From the NCBI RefSeq assembly GCF_021869535.1, contig NW_026262712.1, positions 68,852,100 through 68,916,099 of the forward strand: a stretch of DNA of 64,000 nucleotides, in the 5' to 3' direction. Origin of the DNA: Mytilus californianus. Taxonomy: Eukaryota > Mollusca > Bivalvia > Mytilida > Mytilidae. The notes beneath the pieces are model-generated. The model did no database searches, was not told where the DNA came from, and was given only the letters and a program-made list of their open reading frames with translations. Positions 1-11,971 of the stretch are shown here, one piece after another; position 1 is the first letter of the stretch; the number at the start of each line of letters is the position of its first letter. The translations under genes and the position numbers were made by a program.

Positions 1-1687
1 ATAGTTGTAAAACTTTGGAAAATCATACCATAAGGTTTCTTTTCATACAACAAATGTACATTTACTGCCACAGATTGCTTATCAGTCCGCGAAGTATCGT
101 TATATTTTTTAGGTTCAACTTTTGGCCCGATCGCATCTGAGGAAATTAATTCCGCCTACTCTTAATATGCAAATGGTAATTATGAAAAAAAGTGTTAAAA
201 AAACTAATGAGTTTAAATCTGTTTTCACTAATAACACGAACGGAAGTTGTGTCATTTGAGTTTTCTATTTTATTTCAAAGAAAAGATGATCACATCAGAG
301 ATCAAATTAACCATTAACAAATATAAATAATCTTTAGGCGATATATTTTATGATGTATTTGTCTACCATATTTCTTTGATCAAAACGCTAAGATCAAAGA
401 ATTGCTGAAAACTAAAAAGAGAAATTTTTATAAATACCAATTGAAAACTGTTAATATGAACATATCAGCAGAAAACATTTATATATTGTCAAACGTATAC
501 TGTTACAAAAATGTTTTCGTTGAAAGCTAATCATGTGTTAATGGGTCCTCCAAAGTTGAATATATTTACAAATACATGCTATAGACATGTAACAATATAT
601 TTACAACAGACAATAAAAATAAGTATAAATATCACTTAGTAGATATATACCTTTGATGAATGTTCCGGTTTTGCATCAACTGATTTTGATCTCTTCTGTT
701 TCTTTCGTCCTCTTTTTATCTTTTTTTTAAACAAAATCATATTCAATGATCAATGGTCGTATGATTTAAATGATAAGAATAATAATATGATAGTGCAAAT
801 TATTTTAAGATGTATAACTTTTCCATATATATCAAACATTTGTTGGAAATCTAGTTGTTATGGGGAATATCCCTATCACACTGGCTTCGCCTGATGTCAA
901 AAGGGTTCCCTCCAGCTCCAAAAAAACGAAAGCCACATCACGTGCATCAGATAGGATTATGGGTGTGGTAGGCGGGTTTCAATTTCAACACAACCCCAGT
1001 AATTCTTATTTCAAAATATATATCATCAACAGCATTGGGATAACGTTTTTGCATGGGAAACAACATAAAATCTAGGAAAAATGTCACATAAAATAGCACA
1101 ATACAGTATAAAAGACATCGTATGTGTATCCTAAACTGAATAGCAAATATGTGATGACTGTGAACTTTTTTTTATTTTAAGTCGTTTTTAACATGTATGA
1201 TATCCATCTAATAACTCCGAATGACAAAAAAAAATGAAAGAAATTCGGATTTTTATTTCAATCTATGTTTCTTTGAAATCAAGTATGTTTTTTCAACTAA
1301 GATAGAGATACCAAAAAAAAAGTGTAGCTTTTGCACACTTACATGTGATATGCACTATAGATAGAGAATGTATAGCTATATTCATATTGAGTAAAATTTT
1401 AATAACAAAAACTATCAACTTTTATTATTGTAACATGTGTAGTAAAGGTATTCAGAGGTTTATTTTTGGCTTAAGCAGAATAAACGACTTCAGTTAGGAT
1501 ATGGAGATACCGATCAATATTTTATATTCTCTTAGATAGTTTTGTAAAAACTGCATACATGTAGTTGATGTGGTCCATTAGCTTTTGACAGATCGAATAC
1601 ATGTCGAAAACCTATTTGTTGAAAGTTGCCAATTTTAAGTAATATAAAACAACAACTTACCGGAATATCTCTGTAAACTTGACTAGC
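1..1687. other. AT-rich non-coding stretch, nothing assignable
   Basis: I see no gene or recognisable repeat here. A 71-codon open frame on + at 860-1075 has no recognisable domain. On the - strand around 720-650 a short lysine/arginine-rich frame ends at a donor-like AAG|GTATAT and could be an exon, but nothing else supports it. The interval is best treated as intergenic or intronic. Confidence 0.4.
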
Positions 1688-1720
1688 ATTATTTGAAATA
1701 TTTCGAATATTTCAAATAAT
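1688..1720. repeat. Short perfect palindrome
   Basis: Two 15-base arms (ATTATTTGAAATATT and its complement) flank a 3-base TCG spacer and form a perfect hairpin in very AT-rich DNA. No element boundaries are visible around it, and it may be chance or a MITE relic. Confidence 0.6.
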
Positions 1721-2286
1721 TGGAGTACTAAAATAGAATGAAGAAATTAAATCCACCACTCATCTAAAATAGGATAAAACCAATGACTATAAAAACAAAC
1801 CACACTGAACGAATTTGTGTTGATCATTGTGTCAATACAATGCTAAGTGTTGGTATACTGCTGTTCATTCATTATGCAATTGATCTTCAACCCGAATTTG
1901 TTCTATACGGGCATTTTTTAGACATGGAATCTTTAAAATGGTTCACAAATCTAGATAAACAAAATTGACATACGGCAGCACAAGCAGAACAAACTTTTCG
2001 ACAGATTGGAAACGAAAAACCTAACAGATCGTTTTTTTCTCGCGTGTAAACACATTATTACTTTAAGACATTATGTTGTTGGTTTTTGTTTGTAATCCTC
2101 GAATAAACGACTGACGCCATTCAATAACCATTGAAGTGACACATAAATACATGCAAAACCTAATAAAGCTTACTCCTATTGTCGTCATCTTCTGTCAATT
2201 TACAACCTGAAATGCAAAATAGTAGTTATATCTATATTTACCTTGCTAATTGGTGATATAAAAAAGTCTAAAGAAAACTAGATTAA
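1721..2286. other. Non-coding stretch, nothing recognised
   Basis: AT-rich DNA with one 61-codon open frame (1783-1968, +) that has no recognisable motif. No repeat or RNA gene was recognised. Confidence 0.4.
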
Positions 2287-2990
2287 ACAAGAGGCTCTCA
2301 AAAGCCTGAATCGCTCACATGTTATTTTTTGCTTCAATCTTTCATCAATGATTGTTTTTGCTTTTCAATATATATTAATGAGTGGCTTATAAATGCCATT
2401 TAAATGTTCTTTGTATCTGTCATATATACTTCAAAAGCAAATAAAAGCATTTTACCGATATGTTCCATTTTAGCCATAGTGGCTATGTTTCTTGACGTAC
2501 AAGGAAATAAAATACAAAATTTATACTAGATTCAACTGAGAAGATTTTTTAAAGTTAGAAAACATAAACAAGTTGTGTAAAATTGTCCTTAAAGGGCAAT
2601 AACTCCTTATGGGTTCAATTAACAATTTTGGTCAAATTGACTTATTTGTAGATCTTACTATGCTGAACAATTTTGCTGTTTACAGTTTATCTTTATCTAT
2701 TATAATATTGATAATAACCAAAAACTGCAAATTTCTTTAAAATTACCAATTTAGGAGCAGCAAACCAACAACGGGTTGTCTGATGCGTCTTGAAATTTCA
2801 AGGCAGATAGATCTTGACCTAATGAACATTTTAACAGCTGTCAGATTTGCTCTAAATTCTTTAGTTTTTGAGATATAAGCCAAAAACTGCATTTGACCTC
2901 TATGTTCTATTTTTGGCAATGGCGGCCATGTTTGTTAATGAATCAAAAATTCGGATACAATTCATAAACAAGACTCCTAAAGGAACACTC
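2287..2990 (+). repeat. High-copy mussel repeat, 'AGAGGCTCTC' family, copy A
   Basis: The repeat begins with ACAAGAGGCTCTCAAAAGCC and runs through the landmarks GGGCAATAACTCCTTA, GTAGATCTTACT and GCGGCCATGTTTG. A second copy lies at about 3447-5995, where it is split by a transposon. Its segment TTTACAGTTTATCTTTATC (about 2680-2700) is the intact counterpart of the insertion site in that copy. I recognise the family as abundant in mussel genomes. The two copies are clearly related but diverged. Confidence 0.75.
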
Positions 2991-2991
2991 A

Positions 2992-3415
2992 TTTAAATAA
3001 AATTGAGAATGGAAATGGGGAATGTGTCAAAGACTCAAAAACCCGACCATAGAGCAGATAACAGCCGAAGGGCACCAATAGGTCTTCAATGCAGCGAGAA
3101 ACTCCCGCACCCGGAGGCGTCCTTCAGCTGGCCCTAAACAAATATGTATACTAGTTCAGTGATAATGGACGTCATACTAAACTCCAAATTATACACAAGA
3201 AATTAAATTAAAAATGATACAAGACTAACAAAGTCCAGAGGCTCCTGACTTGGGACAGGCGCAAAAATGCGGCGGGATTAAACATGTTTTTGGAGATCTC
3301 AACCCTCCCCCTATACCTCTAGCCAATGTAGAAAAACAAACGTACAACAGTACGCACAGTAAAACTCAGTTCAAGAGAAGTTCGAGTCCGATGTCAGAAT
3401 AGGAAACAAAAGTTT
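2992..3415 (+). repeat. Dispersed retroelement tail ('ATTGAGAATGGAAATGGGGA' family)
   Basis: The sequence from about 2992 (AATTGAGAATGGAAATGGGG) through CCCGACCATAGAGCAGA and CACCCGGAGGCG recurs on the opposite strand at 23900-24232, and its first 65 bases recur at 7676-7740. It sits between the two AGAGGCTCTC-family copies. No coding capacity is visible, and it is probably the 3' part of a non-autonomous retroelement. Confidence 0.65.
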
Positions 3416-3446
3416 AGAAGTATTAGGCACAGCAGTTTCAGAGGAA

Positions 3447-3595
3447 AATTTTTTTAAATGTAAGCAAACATGAAGAACAAATTGTGTAAAATTGTCTTTA
3501 AAGTGCAATAGCTCCTTAAGGGGTCGATTGACAATTTTGGTCAGATAAACTCTTTTGTAGATCTTACTTTGCTGAACATTATTGCTTGTTACAGT
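3447..3595 (+). repeat. 'AGAGGCTCTC' family, copy B, left part
   Basis: This segment matches copy A at about 2540-2690 (AAATTGTGTAAAATTGTC, GTAGATCTTACTTTGCTGAAC, TTACAGT). It stops abruptly at 3595, where the CACTA element begins, and the family sequence resumes after 5545. Confidence 0.8.
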
Positions 3596-3910
3596 CACTA
3601 CAAACCAGTAAAAGTCTGAAATGGCCTATTTCTGTACTCGACTGTACTGATTTTTACTCGACCAGTCTGAATTGGTCTGAATTTTACTCGACATTACTCG
3701 ACCCCAGTCTTAACCATACTCGACTGTACTGATTTGTACTTGACCCTTATCTTTGCCATTGAAAATAGTCTGAACTATTACTCGACCAGTCTGAAACAGT
3801 CTTAACCCATTCTCAACCTGTACTCGACTATTTTTTTCAGTCTTAACCATACTCGACCAAAGGTTCTGAACAATACTCGACCAGTCTGAACCATACTTGA
3901 CCAAATAACC
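3596..3910 (+). repeat. Left long terminal inverted repeat of the CACTA element
   Basis: This arm pairs with 5300-5542. Beyond the 19-base perfect tip it is an irregular array of about a dozen degenerate short motifs such as TACTCGACCAGTCTGAA. Subterminal arrays like this are typical transposase-binding regions in CACTA elements. Confidence 0.85.
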
Positions 3911-5299
3911 TCTACTTTTTATAAATTTTAACTGTTAAAATAAATGTCTTGTTTACTGACATGACAACAGCCACAATAAAATAAAGATATATTATAAAAA
4001 CAGATTTTTACATTCTTACATGATTCTCAGATTTATCGAATAGAGATTGTTAAATCAAATTATATTATATAATAATTTAATTATATCAATCAAGTTTTGT
4101 TAAAAAAAGAATTTCTTTTACCTAAAAACCACACCTATACTGAGGGTAATTAAACCTTATTAAGGTGCTTCTTGTTTGGCATGTGTTTTTTTTTTTAAAT
4201 TAATTTTCCTAAATTCCTAAATAAAAACTACATAGGTTTCATGATTACATACAAAAAATGTACAATAGTTATATAATTATCTTTTTAATGAAGTAACAAC
4301 AGCCAACAAAATCACTGAAATTGTTTAACCTTATTTTAGAAATATATCTATTATTATAATTTGGGATATATTATATACAATATATATCAAAAAAGGGATA
4401 AAAATTAAAGAAATTAATAAAATTGTTCTTCTGATTAGTGGTGAAGTATAAAGTAATACCTCCTGCTTGAGGCAAACTCATGAAAAAGATCACACCTGGT
4501 CAGAGAGTATTAAATTCTAAATAACATTCATTCAAAATTGCAACATCCTGTGAAACTTAAATCGCAAGGCCTTTTGAATTCACTAGATAAGTAATACACG
4601 AGTTTCAGAAAAATAAGGCTTTCTTTTTACCTGTAGAACACAGATGTACTAAGGTAATTAAACCTTATTAAAGTGCTTCTTGTATGCCATGTCTTTAATT
4701 TTGACAAAAATTATTTAAATTTGATTGAAATAAATTTTACTGTAACTTTGGAACACATTTCCTTTTTTGAAAGTTTATCACAGGATTACTATGGAAGTTC
4801 TATTATCATGATAATATTAAATTCTTGGTTTAATAAAACAAAGGTGTCATTTTTTAAATTTATTAAGTTGCTTTATATGCTATTTTATATATATTTTAAT
4901 AAAAAAAATGTTCACTGCATTATTATTTTAACTCGACTGACACCATAAATCTATACGAGGTTTAAATTAATGGTGAAAATTGTCCAGCAACCATAAAATA
5001 TATCTGAAACATTCAAAAAATTTGAATAACATTGAAAATATTACTCACAATTCAGTTTTGAGATTATTTGATCAGCTTGTTTTATTTTTATTTAAAAGGT
5101 GATATATATGTATGTATACATGTGTTGATGAATATGGTGATGAAGTTATATTATGTCTATTGTGAAATTTTGGTTTCAATGCTATATTGAATACATTTTT
5201 AATTTCAAATTGTTATTCAAATTTCTAGCCAGGGGAAATAGCTGTTGTTAAAAACAGTTCCTAAATTGATGAAATAGAATAGATAGATACAAAAAATAG

Positions 5300-5542
5300 G
5301 TCTAGGTTGGTTAAGACTTGGTCGAGTATGGTTCAGACTAGGTCGAGCATGGTTCAGACGCATATAAAATGGTTAAGTACTGCTCGAGTAAGGGTAGAGT
5401 ACAAGTTCAGACTGTTAAGTATGGTTCAGACTACAGTCGAGTATTATCAAGTAAATTTCAGACCAATTCAGACTGGTCGAGTAAAAATCAGTAGAGTCGA
5501 GTACAGATATAGGCCATTTCAGACTTTTACTGGTTTGTAGTG
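5300..5542 (-). repeat. Right long terminal inverted repeat of the CACTA element
   Basis: Inverted counterpart of 3596-3910, with repeated motifs such as GGTCGAGTATGGTTCAGAC. The 77-codon open frame across this arm (5307-5540) is only a translation of the motif array, not a gene. Confidence 0.85.
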
Positions 5543-5995
5543 AGTATATCTCTATCTATTATAATGTTCAAGATAATAAAAAAAAAAAACTAAAAAATTT
5601 CCTTAAAATTACAAATTTAGTGGCAGCATCCCAACAATGGGTTTTTCAATTCGTCTGAAAATTTGAGGGCTGATAGATCAGACCAATTGAACATTTTTAT
5701 CCGATGTCAGATTTGTTCTGAAAGCATTAGTTTTTGAGATATAAGCCAAAAACTGCATTTGACCCCTATGTTCTATTTTTAGCCATGGCGGCCATGTTTG
5801 TTGATGGATCGAAACTTCGGATACAATTTATAAACTAGATACCCTAAGAAACATTCAATTTAAGTTTGAAGGTATTTAGTCCAGCAGTTTCAGAGGAGAA
5901 TATTTTTGAAATAGTTTACGACGACAGACGACGACGACAAATGATGACAGAAGCTCACATGGGGGCCCCGGTGAGGTAAAAAGTGTAATATAAAT
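5543..5995 (+). repeat. 'AGAGGCTCTC' family, copy B, right part
   Basis: This continues copy B after the CACTA insertion. It matches copy A through TTTGAGATATAAGCCAAAAACTGC and GGCGGCCATGTTTG, then reaches the family 3' end with GACGACGACGACAAATGATG and GGTGAGGTAAAAAG near 5990. Copy A lacks this terminal part. Confidence 0.75.
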
Positions 5996-6029
5996 TTCTT
6001 GTTTTGGGTTTTTTATAATTTTCGAAAGA

Positions 6030-6880
6030 ACCACACTGATTCTTTCAGAAAATATAGTGAAGATGATATTATCAAAATGCTGAACGTTTTATTCGACAAT
6101 ATATTTGCTGAGTTTGGATTGGTATTTAAACAGCCAGTCGATATTCCATAGGGTACTTATTGTGCACCCCTTCTGGTCGACTTGTTTTTGTACTCGTATG
6201 GAGCAGAATTCATTCAGAAACTTTTAAAAGACAAAAAAGAAAACGTACCTTGCAAAATTCATCAATTTTACTTTCAGATATATTGATGATGTCCTATCAC
6301 TAAATAACCCGATATTTCAGTCAGTACTTGCATCTCATATATCCAAGTGAACTTGAAATTTAGGATACAACTGATACAAGAAGGACTGATCTTGATCTTT
6401 TCCTCAATATTGACACAGATGGACGACTTCAGACTAAACTCTTTTACAAACAGGATGATTTCAACTTCCTAATTATCAATTTCCCCTTTCTTAGTAGTAG
6501 GCATCCCTCTGCTCCGTCGTATGGTGTGTACATTTTTCAACTGATACGTTATGCTCGTGCATGTTCACACTATACTGACTTCATATACAGAAATGTGCTC
6601 CTTACGCAGAAACTGCTTCAACAAAGTTATAAAGAGGAAAGATTAAAAATGACTCTCCGTTAATTTTATGGACACCATCACGAATGAGTTGATCTATACG
6701 ATGCGTCTGTGTCGAAACTAACTAATGACATTTTTACCACGTCTTAGATTTTGGTTAACATCTATGTCGTCTGTCTGCTAAGCACCGAACGTGACCTATT
6801 CCCGAAAGTGACTGTTAAACTGAGAGTGAACCTGCATTACTGTACGACGTGTATCGATATTTTGTACATCCAACGTACAA
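6030..6880 (+). pseudogene. Reverse transcriptase remnant ('YIDD' family), copy 1
   Basis: Conceptual translation shows, in order, DDIIKML, an AEFG block, a stop where the family has its GIPMG motif, then CAPLL-DLFLYSY and YIDDVLSLNNP, the catalytic Asp pair of reverse transcriptases (about 6280-6310). After frame changes come a YGVY-QLIRYARACSHY block (about 6515-6570) and a YKEERLK block. At least one nonsense codon and several frameshifts make it non-functional. I recognise the protein family from many animal genomes. Assignment to Penelope-like elements is my best guess, not established here. Three further fragments lie at 15545-15715, 16280-16660 and 53990-54330. Confidence 0.8.
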
Positions 6881-7186
6881 TCATGTATTAATTTTTCACG
6901 TTTCTGTTGTGGTTTTGGTTGAATAATGTGTTATGTCTTATCGTATGTTGTCCAACTAATTATTAAATTGTATTTCAATACCATCATTGTCACATTCCCG
7001 AATATGACTGTTATACCGAATATGAATTTGTATTGCCATACGACGTGTCGCGGTATTTTGTACATCAAACATTCATGAATTGATTTTTGATATTTCTGTA
7101 ATAATTGCGGTTGGATAATCTGTTATTTCTTATGGTTTGTAGTACAAATAATTATAAGTTGCCTTTCCATAATATCATTGTCATGA
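6801..7186 (+). repeat. Two tandem ~196-bp units downstream of the RT remnant
   Basis: Unit 1 (6801-6996) and unit 2 (6997-7186) share TCCCGAA-TGACTGTTA, TACGACGTGT, TATTTTGTACATC and a closing ATCATTGTCA, with about 70-75% identity by eye. The array begins within or just after the end of the reading frame, so it appears to be part of the element's 3' region. Confidence 0.75.
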
Positions 7187-7429
7187 AATATTTTTGTACG
7201 AGTATTGTGATCATAATTGTATAAAGTTCGAAATTGCATATGTTAGTTACGTAAACGCGTCATTGTTTTTGATATCCTGTGGTGTTTGTCGTTGATTGAA
7301 TATGTTCGTTGTTGTTCTGTGGTTTGCATGTTGTATCGACTTTAATATTAAATGTGTGTGCGTTTCTCTGTGATAAATGTTCTTGCGTGTGTTTGTGCTG
7401 TATTTCTGTCAAGTTGTGTTGTCATTTTA

Positions 7430-7811
7430 GCGATATTTCTTAACAATGTCATTTAGCGGGAGGTTTGGCTGGCCAATATAACTAGGTTCAACCCACCATT
7501 TTTCTCTAAATGTCCTGTACCAAGTCAGGAATATGGCAGTTGTTATCGAATAGATCGCTTATATGTGTTTTGGCGTTTGTTTTTATTGCACTTCGGTGAT
7601 CCTGTTGTTCCTTTGTTTTCCTCTTATAGTGTATTTGTTTCCCTCCCTTCCCTCCATACTGGTTTTAAACCCGGATATAAAATTGAGAATGGAAATGGGG
7701 AATGTGTCAAAGAGACAACAACCCGACCATAGAGCAGACAATATGTTTTTTCTCTAACGATTGATGAATTGTGTGCACCGGTATCCGGTATACTACTGTT
7801 GCCTTTATTTA
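7430..7811 (+). repeat. 3' tail of the RT element, with a second repeat fragment inside
   Basis: The landmarks TTTAGCGGGAGGTTTGGCTG, CCTGTACCAAGTCAGGAATA and the terminal GGTATACTACTGTTGCC are mussel retroelement tail sequences that I recognise. Positions 7676-7740 repeat the first 65 bases of the family at 2992. Open frames here (7563-7757, 7761-7976) run across repeat sequence and are not considered genes. Confidence 0.6.
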
Positions 7812-10800
7812 ATGATTAGTTTTTGTTTATCCTTATCCAGAAATATAGAACATATATACATTGGAATGGTTTCAGTTTGCTATACATATTTTCATCATTT
7901 GAAAAATGAGCTGACATTTGTAATAACAATTCAGGTTTCATGGCAAGTGTTGAGATTAATGCACATTTGGCATTGACATCATAATTTTGTCTTACAACTA
8001 TATCAGTTTATACTTTGTGAAATAAAAAATCATCATGTTTTGGGTCAGAAGGGTGCATGGAAATCCAAACACCTCATGTTGGAATGACAACTGCATTAGT
8101 TGCCTTTTGCATCACTTTACATATTCTTGTTCTGTGTATTTAAAGAATTTTAATAACCATGTTGTCGCTTTGAAATTTATTCTGGCCAAACGTGTAAAAT
8201 TAGGACATGAATTTTTTTTACCAACCGCATACACTGTAGATGTATTTAACAATGGGTAATGTTTTTGGAATTGTTCAGCCATATCTTAGGGAATTACACA
8301 ACGCACAAAAATTGTCGGAAATAACCCTACGTCATTGTAAAAAGGAACAGGCTGAAACTAATGGAAAGCAGCAACAATACTAGAAAAGAGAGAAATACGA
8401 CATCATTATAAAGGGGGAAAGACAAACTCATTAACCGGCTCAATAGTCACAATTTCTCAAAAAAAGTATTAAAAACGGAGTTCTTTAAATGATAACATTG
8501 ATCGATATCTTTGTTAAGTATGGTTGTCCTCAAACATAAACCTTTATAGAGAACATGATTCTATATTTTATAGTTTATCAATCTTAAACGATAAAGAAAA
8601 TCAACAGTATTATTTTTAGTACTTGACAACGCTGGAATTGTATAGATGAAAACACGAACAATTTAGTAACGTGTGAAAAATATCAATATGAAGATTGTCA
8701 AAGCGCTTTCGTATTGCAAATGTATTGCAAAAGGTTAATGGGATCCCTTAAACTTAAAACAAAGTACGGAAAAGAGCAAGGTGCGTCAGGTCATTCTTAA
8801 TCTTTCAATCATCATGAAAGTAAATATGTATAAAAAAAATACAAATATGTTTGGAGAATTTAGTCCTTTAATATCAAACTGGCACTTTCATTCTTCTGTA
8901 TATATTGATGTGAAAAGGTTTTGATAAATTCCCCTTGATGTAATTATTATCTCTATTTTTGCTAACTCTATGCATACTCTTGTGAAGATCGAATGATCTT
9001 CAAGGTCTTGGAAATTACCTGGGCCCGCCCATTTTTCTAAATTTACGTCCTCTTCACATGAAATGTTTCTCGGAAAGTGATTGTTAACTTATGTTCATAT
9101 ATACTTAGTGATGTTAAGGTAGCAATAAACAGTTAAGAAAAATATTAAAATGTACCCTCATAAAGTTTACCATCCCATTTACATTGCTTTCTTGCAAATT
9201 AAGCTTTCTGTTTTTGTCATATATGTGTAATTAAAATCTTCCATATATTTTATATCCAGGAGTTAAAAGGATAAAATATAATTTCTTTTTGGTATATCCA
9301 TGGCAACAATCTGCATTTATTTGTTATAAAATATTGCAAAAAGGGGGGAAAGATGTCACATATTTCCCCAAAATTTGGCCAGAAGTGGAATTTCAATCGC
9401 TTGAAGTAATACCTTTTATGAAACTGTTTACATATATCTATCAAGAAATCCAATAAAAATCATATGTCTTTCATCTCATTTTTTTGTAAACTTGCGTCAA
9501 AATCTTTGTGTAGAAAAAAGTGTTTGTAAACATTACATTAATTTCTGGACCTATGGCCGGTCTAGCTATGAAAATACGGAGAGTCGAACAGAAAATATCC
9601 CATAAAACCTGTACAAAATAATCTTGATGTTCTTATAAACCATCTTTGAAGGCTAAATTAGTACTCAGCTGTTGAAAATTCCGGACATAAAAAGAAATAA
9701 AAAAGTTGAAAAAGGTTCCACAACACCTCACACCCCACCCCAACAATAGTAGGGACCACAGGTGTTCAATATGTCATGCATAAGAAATCTAAAGATTATT
9801 ATGTTATAGTTATGTCTTGCAAGTAGTTACTAGAAATAAGGGAGAAGATCTTTTGATTTTTCAATATTTTGTCTGTCTACATTTGTTTCGTTTTCTTACA
9901 GTTTATAAATACTACAGTATATGATTTATTTATTAAGGGTTGTTTCAAATAAGAAAGAGAAATCTTACCTCCAACCAAGAAATGTTATATGCAAATTCCA
10001 CTCATATTGCATTTACTTTCGTTTTACATTCAGTTACTCTCCTGTGACCCGACTGGCTTTGGACTGAGTTATATTTGAATTCAATTTATGCGTATATGCA
10101 TCTAGCTAAACCTGTTATTCTGAAAAACCTCAAAATGCAGTAAAAGATCCCTTGCAGGTTTTTTTTATAATAGTCTTAATCAGTTCACATATAAAGAATA
10201 GTGATCAATATTGACATAGATTTATAAAGATCTTTCCTTTAATCTTTCAAAAATGCAAGATAAATGTTCTGAAAAGATAACGTTATGTTTCGGAAATCAA
10301 TACATTCTGTGGACTAAAAAGAATGGAAAAATATATAAATGATCCCATATTTATCATAAGAAGAGGTAAAACATAGAATAACTGTGACATACACTTTAAC
10401 TTAAGACTTTCTTCAAAGTAGATACCTTTCAGTATTAAATAGCATAAGATCTGTTGAAGACATGTGTTTGCTTTTTTTACAAATAAGAGAGTCAGAAGAT
10501 AAAAAAGGGATAGTCAAACTTACTATACCATGAAAAGAGAATAAAAAACGACGAAAGCATTAACAATAATCTACAGAACACATCATAGAACACTAAAGAC
10601 TTGCAACAAGAACCCCACGAAAACCTAGGGTTTATTGAAGCAGTTGTTTGAGGATAATGTTTTTCCGTTTAGAATGGTTGACTTTTTAAAAAAGACGAAT
10701 GATAGTTGGAACAAACACCTGTGTTTGTTACAATATCGACATTCCAAATTCTCAATTATTTTATTTCCATTGTTTTTAATATAAGCGAGTTTTATAGTAC

Positions 10801-10904
10801 TGGAAGACCACATTTAGACTTTGAGATGATAAACATCAATGAAACAGTTGTTCATCAGCTTTGATTATGGCCAGGTGCTTAATTCTAAATCAACTATCTA
10901 ATTA
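7812..10904. other. About 3.1 kb non-coding, no assignable feature
   Basis: AT-rich with short open frames only (for example 8035-8259 + and 9250-9453 -), none with a recognisable motif or splice context. I found no RNA gene and no clear repeat boundaries. Intronic or intergenic sequence is the simplest reading. Confidence 0.4.
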
Positions 10905-11115
10905 GGATATTTTGTTTAAATCGAATAAACTGATACAATTCGTGGATTTCGTTGGTATAGGTAAACCACGAAATTAAATGTTCAACGGAGAACAAATTTT
11001 CTATTAGCATTTTTACAGACTTTGACAAAACCACGAAATCAAATATCCGCGAAAATACAGTTTTCCCTGAATCCACGAAAATTGGTATCCACGTAAGTTA
11101 ATGAATCCACAGTGT
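10905..11115. repeat. Dispersed repeat rich in CCACGAAA motifs
   Basis: CCACGAAAT, CCACGAAAT, CCGCGAAAATACAG, CCACGAAAATTGG and CCACGTAAG recur at irregular spacing. I recognise this as a common mussel interspersed repeat. The 60-codon - strand frame across it is not considered coding. Confidence 0.5.
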
Positions 11116-11971
11116 TTTTATTATTTTTTTTTGTTAATCTCAATATAGGGTTGATTATATTGGTACTGAAAATATACATATTATAATTGTGATGCGTGAA
11201 ACATTCGTTCCCTATATGTCAATAAGGATTTTAAATTAATATATATTGACATGCTTTATCCAGCTAACAAATGGATAAAAAAAAATGTTACAAGACAGAA
11301 AAAGGAAGATCAGTAGGTATAGTTTGAAGACTTGACGAATGTTTCTTCGAATGACCACGTTCCGATTTCCTTGTAAATTGCGACATAAATAAACACAACC
11401 ACTACTAGTCAATCACATTAATTATGGTCTTTTTTTTTGTCTACCATTATGCCTTGAAAAAGCAGATGGTACTAATCAATAGTTATTTAATGAAGATGTA
11501 ACGAAAATAACTGTACTTCAACCTTTAACGATACTGCCGCAAAGCTATTAAAAATTACATTTATTTTGTTTAGTCTTGAATATTCCATCATTTTGTCTTT
11601 TCATAATATCGTTCATTACTGCACATGATGGAAGTTATTTCAAAAACACCTGCTGTGACCATAAATAATTTTCAATGTTGGCATATTTTTCCTTGGCATC
11701 CGGAATATTTCAGATGACTAAACGATGACTGTATCAACTGAACAGGCCTATCCTGTCCAACTTTCTGGTCGCCAATTTATTCAATGAGTGAAATCCGAGG
11801 GCAAGATTTTATTCAGCATCAACCAAACGACTAAATTTAAACAAAATTGATGTATAAAAATCAACACGTAGTCTTCAATTGTAGACAAGGTTTATATCGT
11901 CTCCAATCAAGAATGTAACAAAAGGCAATCAAGCATATACGATAACTGGTTTCCAAATTTTGAATTTTTGA
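11116..11971. other. Non-coding stretch
   Basis: No gene or clear repeat boundary recognised. The right edge probably belongs to the hammerhead-bearing repeat that follows, whose left end I cannot place exactly. Confidence 0.4.

Larger units (their letters stand above)
3596..5542. mobile_element. Non-autonomous CACTA (EnSpm-type) DNA transposon, 1947 bp
   Basis: The left end is CACTACAAACCAGTAAAAG and the right end is its exact complement ending in TTTGTAGTG. The flanks are AGT at 3593-3595 and AGT at 5543-5545, a 3-bp target duplication. Joining the flanks gives TTACAGT followed by ATATCTCTATC, which matches the uninterrupted paralogue TTACAGTTTATCTTTATC at about 2680. CACTA ends with a 3-bp duplication define the CACTA/EnSpm superfamily. 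Both ends carry about 250-310 bp of inverted, internally repetitive sequence. The roughly 1.4-kb interior is AT-rich with no transposase-like frame, so mobilisation would need an enzyme supplied elsewhere. Two diverged direct repeats lie inside (about 4120-4195 and 4629-4690, both with GGTAATTAAACCTTATTAA). Confidence 0.9.
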
